NCBI GenBank assembly: GCA_029747015.1
Contig: JAKOGI010000575.1
Coordinates: 285,501-349,500, forward strand
DNA: 64,000 nt
Origin: Carnegiea gigantea
Lineage: Eukaryota; Streptophyta; Magnoliopsida; Caryophyllales; Cactaceae
Direction of reading: 5' to 3'
Made by a program: the position numbers and the translations under genes. This document shows positions 1-13,356 of the stretch, in pieces (the first letter of the stretch is position 1; the number at the start of each line of letters is the position of its first letter). The notes beneath the pieces are model-generated. The model saw nothing but the letters and a program-made list of their open reading frames with translations, ran no database searches and was not told the DNA's origin.

Positions 1-1897
<1,897 letters not shown>

Positions 1898-4800
1898 TTA
1901 TGTTTTCTCAGGGAGCTTCTCCTGCAACTCTGGTATGATCTCGAACAGGTCACCAACCAGTCCATAGTCGGCCACCTGCAGAACACAGTTGAACAGCTGA
2001 ATTTTTGAAATTCGGAAAGAGGAAAGAAAATGCTGTATATATGTGTTTGACAGCTATGCTGCTTGGAGCCTTGGGCTAGTATAAGCGTCAATGAGTTGGA
2101 TTTGACTATTCTCGTGGAATTTGCGGGTTTTAAGCCTAAGTAAGGAGTGTCTCCAAGTGTCATACCCATCTTCCAGAGTCACATGGCATGTTGGGTACAT
2201 GTGGGCAAAACGAACAGTGGGTTAATATAGCTTGACAAACAGCATTGCTCTAACATGCTCTTGTTGCTAGAAGTATGACCCAGATTATCCTCCCCCCCCC
2301 CCCCCCAAAAAAAAAAAAAAAATTCCTGGGAGCAAAGCATACTTGTTTCTCTGTCGGAAAAGGGGGAGGGGTAAAATGATCATCAGATAACAAGGTAGAG
2401 GATCATGTTTATGTCATTTTCCATCAGTAGCACGTTGTGACATCAGAACATTCCAATCTCAGGCGCGAAGATTTACAATGTTAGAAGACTACAGATACGT
2501 ACACACATACAAAAGAACACTCATCTGTACACACATAAAAATGTGCACTTGATTATGGTCAGGTAAAACCAGCAAACGGGACAAAATTAACTGTATGATA
2601 AAATTTCAAAAGACGCATTGAATGATCCAGAAACCATAAATTATAATAAAGCTTTTGGCCTTACCTGAAATATGGGTGCATCTGGATCCTTATTTACAGC
2701 AACAATGACTTTAGAATCTCTGATGCCCGCCAAGTGTTGAATAGCCCCTGAGACACCAAAAGCCATATACAAATCTGGTGCAACGATCTTGCCCGTTTGT
2801 CCAATCTAAAAGCAACAACGATGAAACTGATTAGATTAACAAGTCAAAATGATCTGCAGACAGCTTTAAATAGATATTCAAAAGTTAAATTAGAGGTGGC
2901 ATGCAACCAATGCATATTTTTGCTCAACACCCAGTCCAAGTGGTTTTGCAGCAATTATATTATAGTCCCGGGTCTATAAACCCGAAAAATGCTCAAGTGA
3001 ATAAAATAAAATGCTCAACTTGATACGATAGATTGCTCAAGTACATAAAACAAAATACTTAACCCTATAAATTGAAGAAATAAGAAACAAATAAAATAAA
3101 GTCCGTAGGTTGCAAATTCAAGCTCGTGACCTCGATAACGAAGGGCAGTAACAAACACACCAACTCGACGAGTAGGCAACCCACATCTATATGCATTTCA
3201 GCACCCCCAAAATAAAAAGTGAACAGGTCTTTGCAATATAATTTGTAGTGGTTTCGGAGACTATGCAAAACGGCGACGAGAGTAAAAGCAACCTATAACC
3301 AAGTATTTTCTGTTGGTTGGCAACCCTCTAGGAATGGATTTTTTTTTTTCTTTTTTGTGGTCTGTAGGAGCCACAAAGGCAAATACAATCCAGTGGGGGA
3401 GGGGGAAATCAAACCTGGGATCTAATATACCCAGTACCTCAATCTTTGCTACTAGGATAAGACCTCATTGGTGGAGTGGATATTGTTGTTTCATACATGC
3501 ATTGTTCATTAGTCAATTTTTGTACTGTGCTAGGCAGGATGCTATATTTGAAGCTTAGTTTATCAGGTTTCCCATCGTTTCTTTTCCTTTTCTATTTTTG
3601 GGGGAGGGGGGATTGATGAAGTAAAGGGTTGCACTGATTGCCTTGTGCTCTCCAAAGATGTAAGTTTTTCCACTCCATTTTATGTATAATCTAGTGATTA
3701 CATTAACAAGAGACAAAAACAACGCAAAAGAAAACCCCCTATGCAGCATTTATTTGGGGTTGCTAAAAAACATAACCGGGGAAAGCACCAACAGTCAAGA
3801 CAACAGACAGAACACTAACATTTGACAAGAAGTCAGACATAACTCAAGCAGTAATATTCTCAGCATCTTACCTGTAATTCATTGGGTACAAATCCAGCAT
3901 CAACAGCTGCGCGCGTAGCTCCAACTAGAAAAAGGACAGAAAAAGGATGTGATATAATGGACTTGACAGAGGAGGTAGTGGACAAAGCACATTGAATTTA
4001 CCTGCTGCGCCCAGTTTCTCAGCAAGCTTCTCCAGCATTTTGAAGTTCTCAGCACTTTTCAAAGCTCGGCCTCCAGTCACAACAATGCGTGCATTCCCAA
4101 GATCTGGGCGCTCTGAATCCTGAGAGGTAAGCTTTACAAATCGAGCTTTATTTAAAGTACCTGCAAATGTGTCACCCAAGTGTTGCTTACTTCATGTACT
4201 ATGCCCAGAAAGCATAATTGAAAGCTCAAGTGCCCAGATAATTGAAAGCTCAAATGCCCACACTGTACTGCTTGGAAATGTACAAAACACTATTGGTTTG
4301 CAAACAAAACCAAGGTAATTTGACTCAAGACAACACATTTAACAACTCTGCAGAAAGCAGCAATTGCTTTCACCTAGTAAATCATTTGAAAAGCCAGATA
4401 AAATATTTATAGATGACTGAGAATGCACAGACCTCCACCAAAGGTTGAGAGATCAACCTGACTAATAGGAGCAGCACTAGATCTTGTTTCTGATGGAACT
4501 GGAAAGGAAGTGGAACGGATGCTCAGCATGCAGGGGGGTTCCCCAGTATATCTAACAGTGGAAAGAGCATTTCCAGCATAGATTGGCCTGCTATACAAAT
4601 GCATGCATAACACTCATAAGCTTAGGAATGATGATGTTAACAATCTGGCAGCAACCAGGTCTAGTTTTTACAGCAAGAAACTGAAGATACTTCCGCATCA
4701 ATGGTTAATTTCATAACTTGACAATAATGCAATCACCTCCACAGGAAGCCCAATTCTTAAACCTATGCTTGATTTGTGAAATAAAAGAAGCAGGTGATAG

Positions 4801-7800
4801 TGATACCTCACAAATTGATGAGACCCAGAAATTGCGATCACATCAGTAATTGGAGAAACATCCAAAAGTGCAGCAGCACGTGGCAATATATTCTTTCCAA
4901 ATGAGCCTGAAGCTGCAAGAATGTGTGAATATACACCTGCATTTTGTACCATTTCAACAAGTTTTGCCCAAGCTTCAGCCAGAGGATATTTAAGTTTATC
5001 TGAATCAGCCACAAGCACCTATAGGACATGGCACCGGAGCAAAATCAGAACCATATAGAGGATATTTTTGCATGCCACATGTTTCATAAGCTTCTTCAGA
5101 ATCAAACAAGAACACCAACATTTAGTAAGTTTCAAAAACTTTTTAACGGGAGTGAAGTGCTTAGACATAAAGCATAAGCTTTTGCCATTTTCTTTTCATA
5201 AGGCAACTGCTAAGATTCTAACAGTTGACTTCCCATACGTACGGTTTCTTCACTGCCCCCTTAGCATCCTTAAGTTGTTTCGATGAAAGTTACAGTTTGG
5301 TCGCCTCTCATAGGGTGGCTATGTTACAGCTGTTAACAACTCAGCAGAGACTTTGTCAGCCTTTTTATCCCATCAGAAAGAGATAAAGTGATAAACTAAC
5401 ATATTCTCGTGTAACTGTAGGATATCTATTTGAAATCAGCAATGAACAATAAACAACGAAGTAAAGCTCACAGGAAACCATGATGCAATGCCTAAAAACA
5501 TCTAATAACAACCCTAAACTACAGAGTCTGAGAAAGATCAACGGAAATGCAGAATCCTGAATATAATGAATTAATGATTATAATGCAATGGCTAATATTA
5601 CAATGGTGGTAAAAACGTGATGATGCATGGCAAAATCAAATAATTTCTCAGCAGATCTAGAGTTTAAAAACATGAGATACCTGAGAGACTGAAGGATGGC
5701 ATGAGGCAGCATGCGTAGCAGCTTCTTGGAGAGAGGATCCGGATCCAGCCAACAGCATAGAGATGGAATTATTCTCACCTAAAGAGTTAGCAGCCTCTAT
5801 AGAACTGATGGAAGATGATTTGATGCAACCACCTTCATGTTCAGCCAGGACCAATGTGCTAATCTAACATAAAGCAAAAGAAAAGCTGCTAAAGACCTTT
5901 GAACAAAAGGGATGTAATTTCAAACAGTGGGAGACAGCAAAAGTGGGACAAGATCGCCTTGTAAAGTATTGCTATAACAATTATTTTATATAGAGTACAT
6001 ATCAATATTTAAGAAAACATAATTGAGCAACATGGCGGCATAGGTGAGAGGCCAGCAGCCGAAGGGTTTGCAACAGCAGCATTACATAAGAAGCAAAATA
6101 CAGAAGCTCCTTGAAAACGAAGGGAATCGAACATATTGCATTGAAGAAAAAATAAAGAAGCAAATTTCTACCACTATTGCGGAAATATTCAGATGGTGGC
6201 ACCACCAAAGGTGCTGTAGATCATTTATGGTTGCACAAAAGACGATGGTCATGCTCAAGAGCCACCAGAGGCAGCAGTGATTGTTACAATTACAAATTAC
6301 ACAAAAGGACCACAATTATCAAACTCATAATACTTAAGCATAATTGCAGATGTGACTACATCAACTGAGAAAGCAAAGCAAAAAGGAAGAGCTTAAACCA
6401 TGAAATTGTGGCTGTGAGAGCATAAAAGCACCATATTGTTAAGTAAAGCAGCAGAGCACCACATCCTAGACGGCAAGAGCCTAGTAACCAAAAGAATAAT
6501 GGGGAAGCAGATATTAGATGAATCTTACAATAATTTGGCAACTAAATGGCTTCAGGCTAAACTGCTAAACAACCCAACTCGTTCAGCATGGAATTTGGAA
6601 GCTCCATACATCTGCACAATATTTCAACTTCATATTGTTTTGGACTTTGTGATACTCTATCATCTCTATTCGAGGCCATCAGGAAAAGGTCAACTTTTTT
6701 CGAATAAACACAATGTATCCACTAGAATTTTTTAATTCCTTTCAAAAATACCTTCAAACTTTTTGTACATTCGACTAGCATAGTACATGAATCCCCGCTG
6801 CATCCACATTGGCCGTCATTGTCATTGTTGTATACTTGTCAATTTTCGAAAGACTCCACACTATCTCCTAAAACATTTCCCAACTCACTCAACCACATGC
6901 AATTCTCATTAATCAACCATGAATCAATCACAAAATATGCATTTTCTAAAGAACTTCTTTGGATTAGGGAAAGGGAATAAAGAAAAGAGATTGAACACAA
7001 TCATTTTCCTTTCTAATGTTTGGATCGATGGAGGGAACTAAGAAGCATGGAAACTCTCCACAATTTCACATACCCAAGTCCCACACATGTCGCGACACCA
7101 ACACTTCCACGCACTCGTTGGACACTCAAATAAATAGATGCAAAAAGAACTTGGGTTTTGTTACTGATAATCGTAAAGCGCACATTCATGCGTAATTTGC
7201 TATTGTTCCAATACAAACACTGCCCTCTCCAAGGCAAAAAACATGGAACTCTTTTTTTCACCAATTACCACCAACATGGATCCAATTTGAACACACGAGC
7301 AATTCTTTTTTTAAAAAAAAAAAATTCATCAATACATGCACTATACGCATCGTATCCTGTTCCTTTCAAAAATCACATGATGGGTGTAGATTTTTTTGTG
7401 TCATATCAGTGTCGGCCGTTAACAGCGAGGGAAACGAAAGGAAAAAATCTACTTTCCTAGGTCAAGTTCATATGAGAGCAACCAAGCGAAAACGAAGTAT
7501 ACAATTATGATTCATTTTCCGTCCATAGACTCCCACCAAATTGGGAGCCAAAAAAAATTATGGTAATTGGTTGAAAATTTTTCCTCCCTTTCCCGTTGCT
7601 TAGTGACTTATAATTTTGTCATCCGAATCATGGGTGACATTTTATTTTTCCTACCAGCCATTTATTTCCCTTGATTAATTTCCCACAAACAATCTCTCGC
7701 GACATTTCAGTGAAGACCAAACCACAGTTCCATATTCGAAAATTATGCCAAACAACAATCAGGTGGAGCAATTAACCAATTAGACAGCAGAATACCAATG

Positions 7801-8035
7801 ATGAGCAAGAAATTCGCATCATATTACGAAACATCTCTACCAACAAAGGATTCAATCAAGAAATCCGAATAATCAATCACCATTTGAAGGAGATGGCAAA
7901 CTTGGATCGATCGGCAGCAAAATGCAGGAAATTATAGAGCGAAAGAGAGCTTACTAGTCGAGAAATAGCAGTTTGTTGGAGAGAGAAACAAGCTCTGCGC
8001 ACTTGAAAACATCTGAGCATACCCCCAACCGCCAT
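1898..8035 (-). CDS. ETFA: Electron transfer flavoprotein subunit alpha, mitochondrial (8 exons)
   Basis: This is the alpha subunit of the matrix ETF heterodimer. It holds FAD and carries electrons from acyl-CoA, isovaleryl-CoA and 2-hydroxyglutarate dehydrogenases to ETF-ubiquinone oxidoreductase. Exons in sense order: 8035-7955, 5863-5681, 5018-4807, 4587-4433, 4160-4002, 3924-3872, 2805-2665, 1975-1898. All introns are GT-AG, the phases agree, and the total of 1062 bp gives 353 aa plus TAA, close to the length of known plant ETFA. The first ~25 residues are rich in Arg and lack acidic residues, as in a mitochondrial presequence. The N-terminal domain has AEHEGG and [20 protein letters not shown] starts exon 4 at about residue 159. 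The C-terminal FAD domain has [10 protein letters not shown] and, at about 293-308, the ETF-alpha signature [16 protein letters not shown]. The end reads [17 protein letters not shown]. No stop or frameshift is seen. The start is the first ATG after a CT-rich leader. Known: plant ETF acts in branched-chain amino acid and phytol breakdown in dark or starved cells. Confidence 0.96.
2289..2322 (-). repeat. T(n)G(n) homopolymer tract in the last ETFA intron
   Basis: A C-run directly followed by an A-run on the plus strand, so the ETFA transcript reads T-run then G-run. It lies inside the intron 1976-2664. Confidence 0.9.
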
Positions 8036-8045
8036 TTCTCTGAGC

Positions 8046-8074
8046 AGAGAGACAGAGAGAGAGAGAGAGAGAGA
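8046..8074 (-). repeat. (CT)n tract in the ETFA 5' leader
   Basis: GA repeat on the plus strand, so CT-rich in the sense direction, ending about 10 bp upstream of the ATG at 8035. CT-rich leaders close to the start codon are common in plant genes. No TATA box was assigned. Confidence 0.75.
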
Positions 8075-9209
8075 AGGGTCAAGAATGGTAGTGTTTGAGA
8101 CTTGAGAGGGGAAGGATGGGAATGCCGGGTGAAACGCAACGTGTTCATGTGACGAGAGATGAAAACGTATGGGGAATTGCTTCCCTTTTCATTTAAATTT
8201 TGTTGCGTTACTAAGAGCCTGGCTGGCTGGTCCATGTCATTAAGCTTATCCTTTTTCTTCTCCCCCTTTTTTTGTGAAAGGCAAGCTTATCATGTTGATG
8301 GTCCAACTATTCGTGAAAATTACAACGTCAATAGGTTATTTATTTAAAATCAATTGTCGTACTTTTGAGTATGTTGTACTTAAGGTTCAATATAAGCTGA
8401 CATATAATATTTTAATATAAAAAAATACTTGCCATCAAATATAATAGCAGTAAAATTTTAATAAATCACTTTTTGCATCAGTCATTCTGAAAAATTCTTA
8501 GATATAAATGTATGTATCTAATATGATACATACTCTGAAGTAGTGTAATAAACGCGCTTTCAATATGTTGTAGTATATCTTTTTTTATGCAGTAGTGTAT
8601 CTTTTCTATTTTACGGTGTACCTTTTCCTTCCTGTATTGTACTCTTTGTTTTTTACAATATATCTTTTCTTATCTGTAATATATCTTTTCTTTTCTACAG
8701 TGTATCTTTTATTCTCTATAATATATCTTTTTCTAGTCGATTGGGTTAAAAGAATTACGAAAATACTTGTTAAGTTGAAAAAATAAAATAAAAATTTAGT
8801 CCAATTATACGATACTTTTTATATTGGTATGTATCTAAACATGGTACATATGCATGTACCTTAGAATTACTGAGTCATTCTCTCTCTCTTAGTGTGTGCT
8901 AGAACATTCGACATTAACTCCCTTCGCCTAACCTAGGCGGTTTTGACGGTAGCAAAAAGTCTACGGAGCTGGTGGCAGCCGGTGTAAGGCTGTCCCCGGC
9001 TCCATTTAGTTCACGTCGTTATCATCATTTTGTGTCTTCTCCATCATCTAGTGGTTGCATCTTTGTGTTTGCATGGGATTTTGGGTCCAAGGCTATTAAT
9101 GGCGAGGGAGTTTGGTGGCTTGAATTCATCTCAACCTTGCGGTGTTTTTACTGAGGATCAAGGTTTGGCTCATGTTGAAGTGGAGCAGCCGCTATCATTG
9201 TAAATTGCA
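8075..9209. other. ETFA upstream region, no gene seen
   Basis: This should hold the ETFA promoter (minus-strand sense), but I could not place a TATA box with confidence. It contains the 21-bp minisatellite at 8574-8735. A short stretch (about 8930-9209) flanks the LTR element and was contiguous with 12625 onward before that insertion. Confidence 0.5.
8574..8735. repeat. 21-bp minisatellite
   Basis: Six consecutive 21-bp units from 8596 to 8721 follow the pattern TRTAYCTTTT-N(11), for example TGTATCTTTTCTATTTTACGG. A 22-bp unit lies just before and a partial unit just after. Because 21 is a multiple of 3, an accidental open frame crosses it (repeated Val/Ile-Tyr-Leu-Phe). Confidence 0.88.
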
Positions 9210-9214
9210 ATCCT
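9210..9214. repeat. target-site duplication (left)
   Basis: ATCCT, identical to 12620-12624, immediately outside the LTR ends. Confidence 0.93.
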
Positions 9215-9655
9215 TGTTGGATATTTCAAGAGTTGGTTTTCCAACGGTTCTTATCCGGTTTGTTGGATAAATGTGTCATGTTAACTCCTATCTTATCCTT
9301 TGTGGTGCCTCTTGGTATGGTGCCTTTTGGCATAGTACCTTTTCCTATCCTTTGTGGTGCCTTTTGACATAGTGCCTTTTGGCATGTTATAAAAGTCATG
9401 GATAAGGAGAAGAGAAATATAACATGTAGGATATGATAATAAGATGGGAATAAGGTGTGCAAAAATACATTCTTATGAATCACTTTCCCATAGTTTGAAC
9501 TCGAGAAAACATAAACATGTACATTTGTCTATCAGCGTTTTATCCCGATGACTATTTGTGGTACACAGCAAATAAGTCTTATGGAAAGTGATGTCGTTCA
9601 CAACTCGTTGACATATCCGGTACCACAAAGTTAATCTGAATCCCTTTCACCAACA
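9215..9655 (+). repeat. 5' LTR of the non-coding LTR element
   Basis: 441 bp, TGTTGG...CCAACA, matching 12179-12619 over its whole length with the same length. Confidence 0.92.
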
Positions 9656-12178
9656 ATCGTAAGACTTATTTTGGTGGCAACGATTCATGAGATGACATCC
9701 AACTTTTCAGAAGTGGGATAAATTTGTAAGTGTTGAATTTAGAAAAGATTATAGTCTCTATCTCGGATGATCGAGTATTTATGGGTTGTAATGCAAAGGT
9801 CATGCCATATCTGAAGTTGTCCATATGGTGAAAGTTAAGATAAGTATTTTTCTTGTAATTTATGGGTAGCGGTATTTATTTATATGCATGCAGTTGTTTA
9901 ACGGTATTCATTGTCTGATTCGTGTTTCTGTAAAATTTTGACAATGGCATGCATTTAAGTTTGTAAGATATTATCATGGAATATTATGAGAAATTTGAAT
10001 CAAATATGTTTTGTAATGCATTTTGCGAAGTGGATAGCACATGCATGCATGCTGGTATACGCCACCTTCGCTTAGTCAGACTTCTACATGAATGTTGATC
10101 AATATTTTGTCACGTAGTGTGTCTAAAGTTTTGATGCCCTTGCCGTTGCTAAGATTGATTATGTTTAGAATGTTGATCTCATGCATTCATATGCATGGTC
10201 TTAAAAGGCCAAATGAAAGTTGAAAGTTGGTCGTCAAAATTTGCAATATCTTTTGGTTATATGTCTTATACACGGATTTGATCGTGTCCAAAATTGTGAG
10301 CATCAATTTGGTTGTTTGATCATGTATAAGTTATTGAGATGAATTATAAGGTGCAATAGACTTATACTTGGGCGAATAATTTCAGTTTGAATCACATTTT
10401 GTGATGGTATGATGAAATGTCATTTTGATCATGCCGATTATAAATTAAATATAAGTATTAAAGTGAGAATTTTGTTATGTAAGATTGATGCTTATCAGGA
10501 ACTGTTTATTTAAGATGACAATGTGGGTATTTGTGGCCACTTATTATGTGATGTTTCAAATTTATTTAAGGCATGTTATTTTATCCTCAGCTTGGGTGCA
10601 AAGTTTGCCTTTGTAAATTAAGTCACACAAATTTACGGCTAAAACTTAAAAGTGTGATTTGGTATTTGTTGGTTATAAAGAAATGTACATGGATATGTAT
10701 GTGTTTTAGATACGATGATTATATGGTGTATACCAAAGTTAATATGATAATTTAATCATATGTGAGTTTGTAAGATAATCTATGAGCTAGGCATAGATTA
10801 TGGAGGAAAATTCTCAATTTAAAAGATGCAGTGTGAATATGTGCATGATTATAAAATTGTATGTGTGGGAATATGATTTCAATGAAAAGTCAAATTTTTG
10901 ATTTGTAAGCGTGACCATGTAAAGAATCCAGATTTATTGAATTAAATTATGGTTATAGGTATGATATTTTTATAATATATAAGTTGGAAATTGAATATAA
11001 TTTCCATGAAAACCAAAATATTTGGTTTTGTAAGTATGCATAAGTTAGAAAGATAATTTCCATGAAAACCGAGGTAATTTTTTGGTTTTATGAGCATTAT
11101 TTTTGTGGATTAAATTATAACCATATGAATAATCCATAAGAATTGGATAAAGGTTATGGTTATGAATATTAGCAACTTTGTAAATCTTGTAGGCCCAAAT
11201 ATTGAGATTTACCAAGGGACGTCGTATTAAATTTCAAATTTATATGGATCCATTTCAAAAGTGTATACGCTATTTAGTGTGATTTTACCCATGACTGATA
11301 ATACGATGGTTTAATCGTATTAATGGTGGGGGTATAATTTCTTGATAATTCAAAATGTTCTACAGTAGTAACTAGTCTAGATAGATCTGATTATGATCAT
11401 GATGTATTTAAGGTCATGAAATGATATGTATATATCTATTGACCTTGAAAGTTGTTTAAGCATTGACTAGTTTGAATTGATTTGAGCATGACTATCATAT
11501 ATTTAAGATCATGGAATGATATATTTTTTATCTAATGACCTTAGTAATAGGGATGGGTAAGTGTCCGTTATCTAATCACCAATGATAGGCACCCAACTCA
11601 CACTTGGTGAGATGTCAAATCTTGAGTTCAATGCGGTGGAGCTTATCATATGGATAGTTGCAAGCACTATTATGTTTATCTTCCATCCCAAAGTTTAAGT
11701 GCTTGAAATTACCCGTATATAAGGAAAAGGGTGAGCGAAAGCTCTTAATAGACTCTTCAACGGTAAAGTTGGTATGCCATAATATACGGGGACATGTGCT
11801 TGAAAGAGTATAAAGAGTCTACCTATGTGAGTGTGAAGTATGGCCGCTTCGAGAGCCAAATGGGGCATGGCTTGGTACACTGACTAAGGATATGGATACG
11901 TGACCCTAAATTGTGTCAAAATTCTAAGTGTATTTTGAGGTTTATGTGTGAGATGTATCCAATTAGTCAAAAAGGATGTATAGTTCAAAGACTTGTCGAC
12001 TATGACATTCAGACTAATTGAAATTATGTTCACTAAGTGAAAGTTCAAATCGCAAGATACTTTCATGATGCATAAATCTCCTTGTTTTCTCAAAAGTTTG
12101 TCTTCTCTCATTATTAGTACAGTAGGGGATTGGAAAACTCAAGATACGATTTTTCTTACTCTTGAAATGGTGGGGGAT

Positions 12179-12619
12179 TGTTGGATATTTCAAGAATTGG
12201 TTTTCCAACAGTTCTTATCCGATTTGTTGGATAAATGTGTCATGTTAACTCCTATCTTATCCTTGGTGGTGCCTCTTGGTATAGTGCCTTTTGGCATAGT
12301 ACTTTTTTCTATCCTTTGTGGTGCCTCTTGGCATAGTGCCTTTTGACATGTTATAAAAGTCATGGATAAGGAGAAGAGAAATATAACATATAGGATATGA
12401 TAATAAGATGGGAATAAGGTGTGCAAAAACACATTCTTATGAATCATTTTCCCATAGTTTGAACTCGAGAAAACATGAACATATACATTTGTCCATCAGC
12501 GTTTTATCCCGAAGTCTATTTGTGGTACACAGCAAATAAGTCTTACGGAAAGTGATGTCGTTCACGACTCGTTGACATATCCGGTACCACAAAGTTAATC
12601 TAAATCCCTTTCCCCAACA
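12179..12619 (+). repeat. 3' LTR of the non-coding LTR element
   Basis: 441 bp, TGTTGG...CCAACA, preceded by a polypurine-like run and followed by the ATCCT duplication. Confidence 0.92.
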
Positions 12620-12624
12620 ATCCT
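12620..12624. repeat. target-site duplication (right)
   Basis: ATCCT, identical to the five bases before the left LTR. Confidence 0.93.
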
Positions 12625-12844
12625 GATTGATTGTTTCCACCAAAGTTCTTAGGGAGGCCCCCTACCCTTATCTTCCTATAGTGTAGTATTAGGTTTGGTG
12701 CTTAATTTGAGTATTTATTGGTAGCTTCTTTCTCAGGTTGCTTAATAGCTCTTAGTTGGGCAAGGTCTTTGTGGTATGGAGTTAGTTGTCATATTGTGAT
12801 TCCTAGTTTTTGTTATCTTTGTCAAGTAACTGTTTCTTTCCATA

Positions 12845-13350
12845 ATCATGGACCCTAGATTTATAGAAGCACGGGAGATTTTGATGAACACTGAGGTGGT
12901 GGAGAATTAACATGAAAATGTATTTGAACATTTGCAAAAAATGGAGCATCCTAGCCACACTATTTGAGAGGCATGATCTTCTAAAGATACAATGAACCTC
13001 TTTTTCAAAAGTGATAAATTTAGTAGGGCTATTGTAATGTATGAATGAGGTCTCCAATTTCTATGTGTTAGTCCTGCAGTATGTGAACAAGATACCAAGC
13101 TTATGTCTGATCTAGGGGTTATTTTTAGCTCTAATCTCGTGGCTTGTTATCTATGACTTAAAGAATTTGAAGGAGCCAAATTCCATTGCGAATTGGTTAT
13201 GAAATTTGATGCCTACAATGTCAAAGTGAGATATAGGAGATCGTTAGCACTTCTTAACCTAGGGTTGATTGAGGGTACTAGAATGGACCTTCAAATTGCT
13301 CAACCAAAGAACAAATTTATGCTGAAGGAACTGGAAAAACCAGAGCAGGA
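12845..13350 (+). pseudogene. TPR-protein remnant, intronless
   Basis: One reading frame from about 12994 to 13302 gives a recognisable tetratricopeptide-repeat stretch: FFKSDKFSRAIVMYE, then FSSNLVACYL, LKEFEGAKFHCELVM, and NVKVRYRRSLALLNLG. This is the pattern of the three TPRs found in co-chaperone and FKBP-type proteins. It is broken by at least two in-frame stops (after MYE and after CYL) and has no intron, so a retrocopied pseudogene is likely. A charged stretch follows (about 13320-13400). Which TPR gene it came from cannot be told. Further downstream (13357-14478) are short frames of unknown origin. Confidence 0.6.
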
Positions 13351-13356
13351 GTATGG

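Larger units (their letters stand above)
9215..12619 (+). mobile_element. Non-autonomous LTR retrotransposon (LARD/TRIM-like), intact ends
   Basis: Two LTRs, 9215-9655 and 12179-12619, are both 441 bp. Each begins TGTTGG and ends CCAACA, and 5-bp target duplications (ATCCT) flank them. By hand count they differ at about 22 positions (about 5 %), mostly transitions. The 2.5-kb interior has no open frame above about 75 codons and no visible gag, protease, RT or integrase motif. A purine-rich run (AAATGGTGGGGGA) lies just before the right LTR and fits a polypurine tract, which sets the plus orientation. No standard initiator-Met primer site follows the left LTR. The interior contains diverged direct repeats (about 10870-11110 and 11385-11545). 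It must depend on another element's enzymes; the partner cannot be named from this window. Confidence 0.9.

Noticed and set aside
3105..3480. possible SINE-like or short repeat pieces in an ETFA intron (AAATTCAAGCTCGTGACC; CAAACCTGGGATCTAATA)
   Set aside because: Phrases resemble common plant dispersed repeats, but no A/B box pair, tail or target duplication was found.
8595..8786. small Leu/Tyr/Phe-rich frame resembling a membrane peptide
   Set aside because: Produced by the 21-bp repeat, whose length is a multiple of three.
9226..9483. 85-codon minus frame, repeated at 12190-12447
   Set aside because: Both are the same stretch of the LTR read on the opposite strand; conservation is due to the repeat, not to coding.
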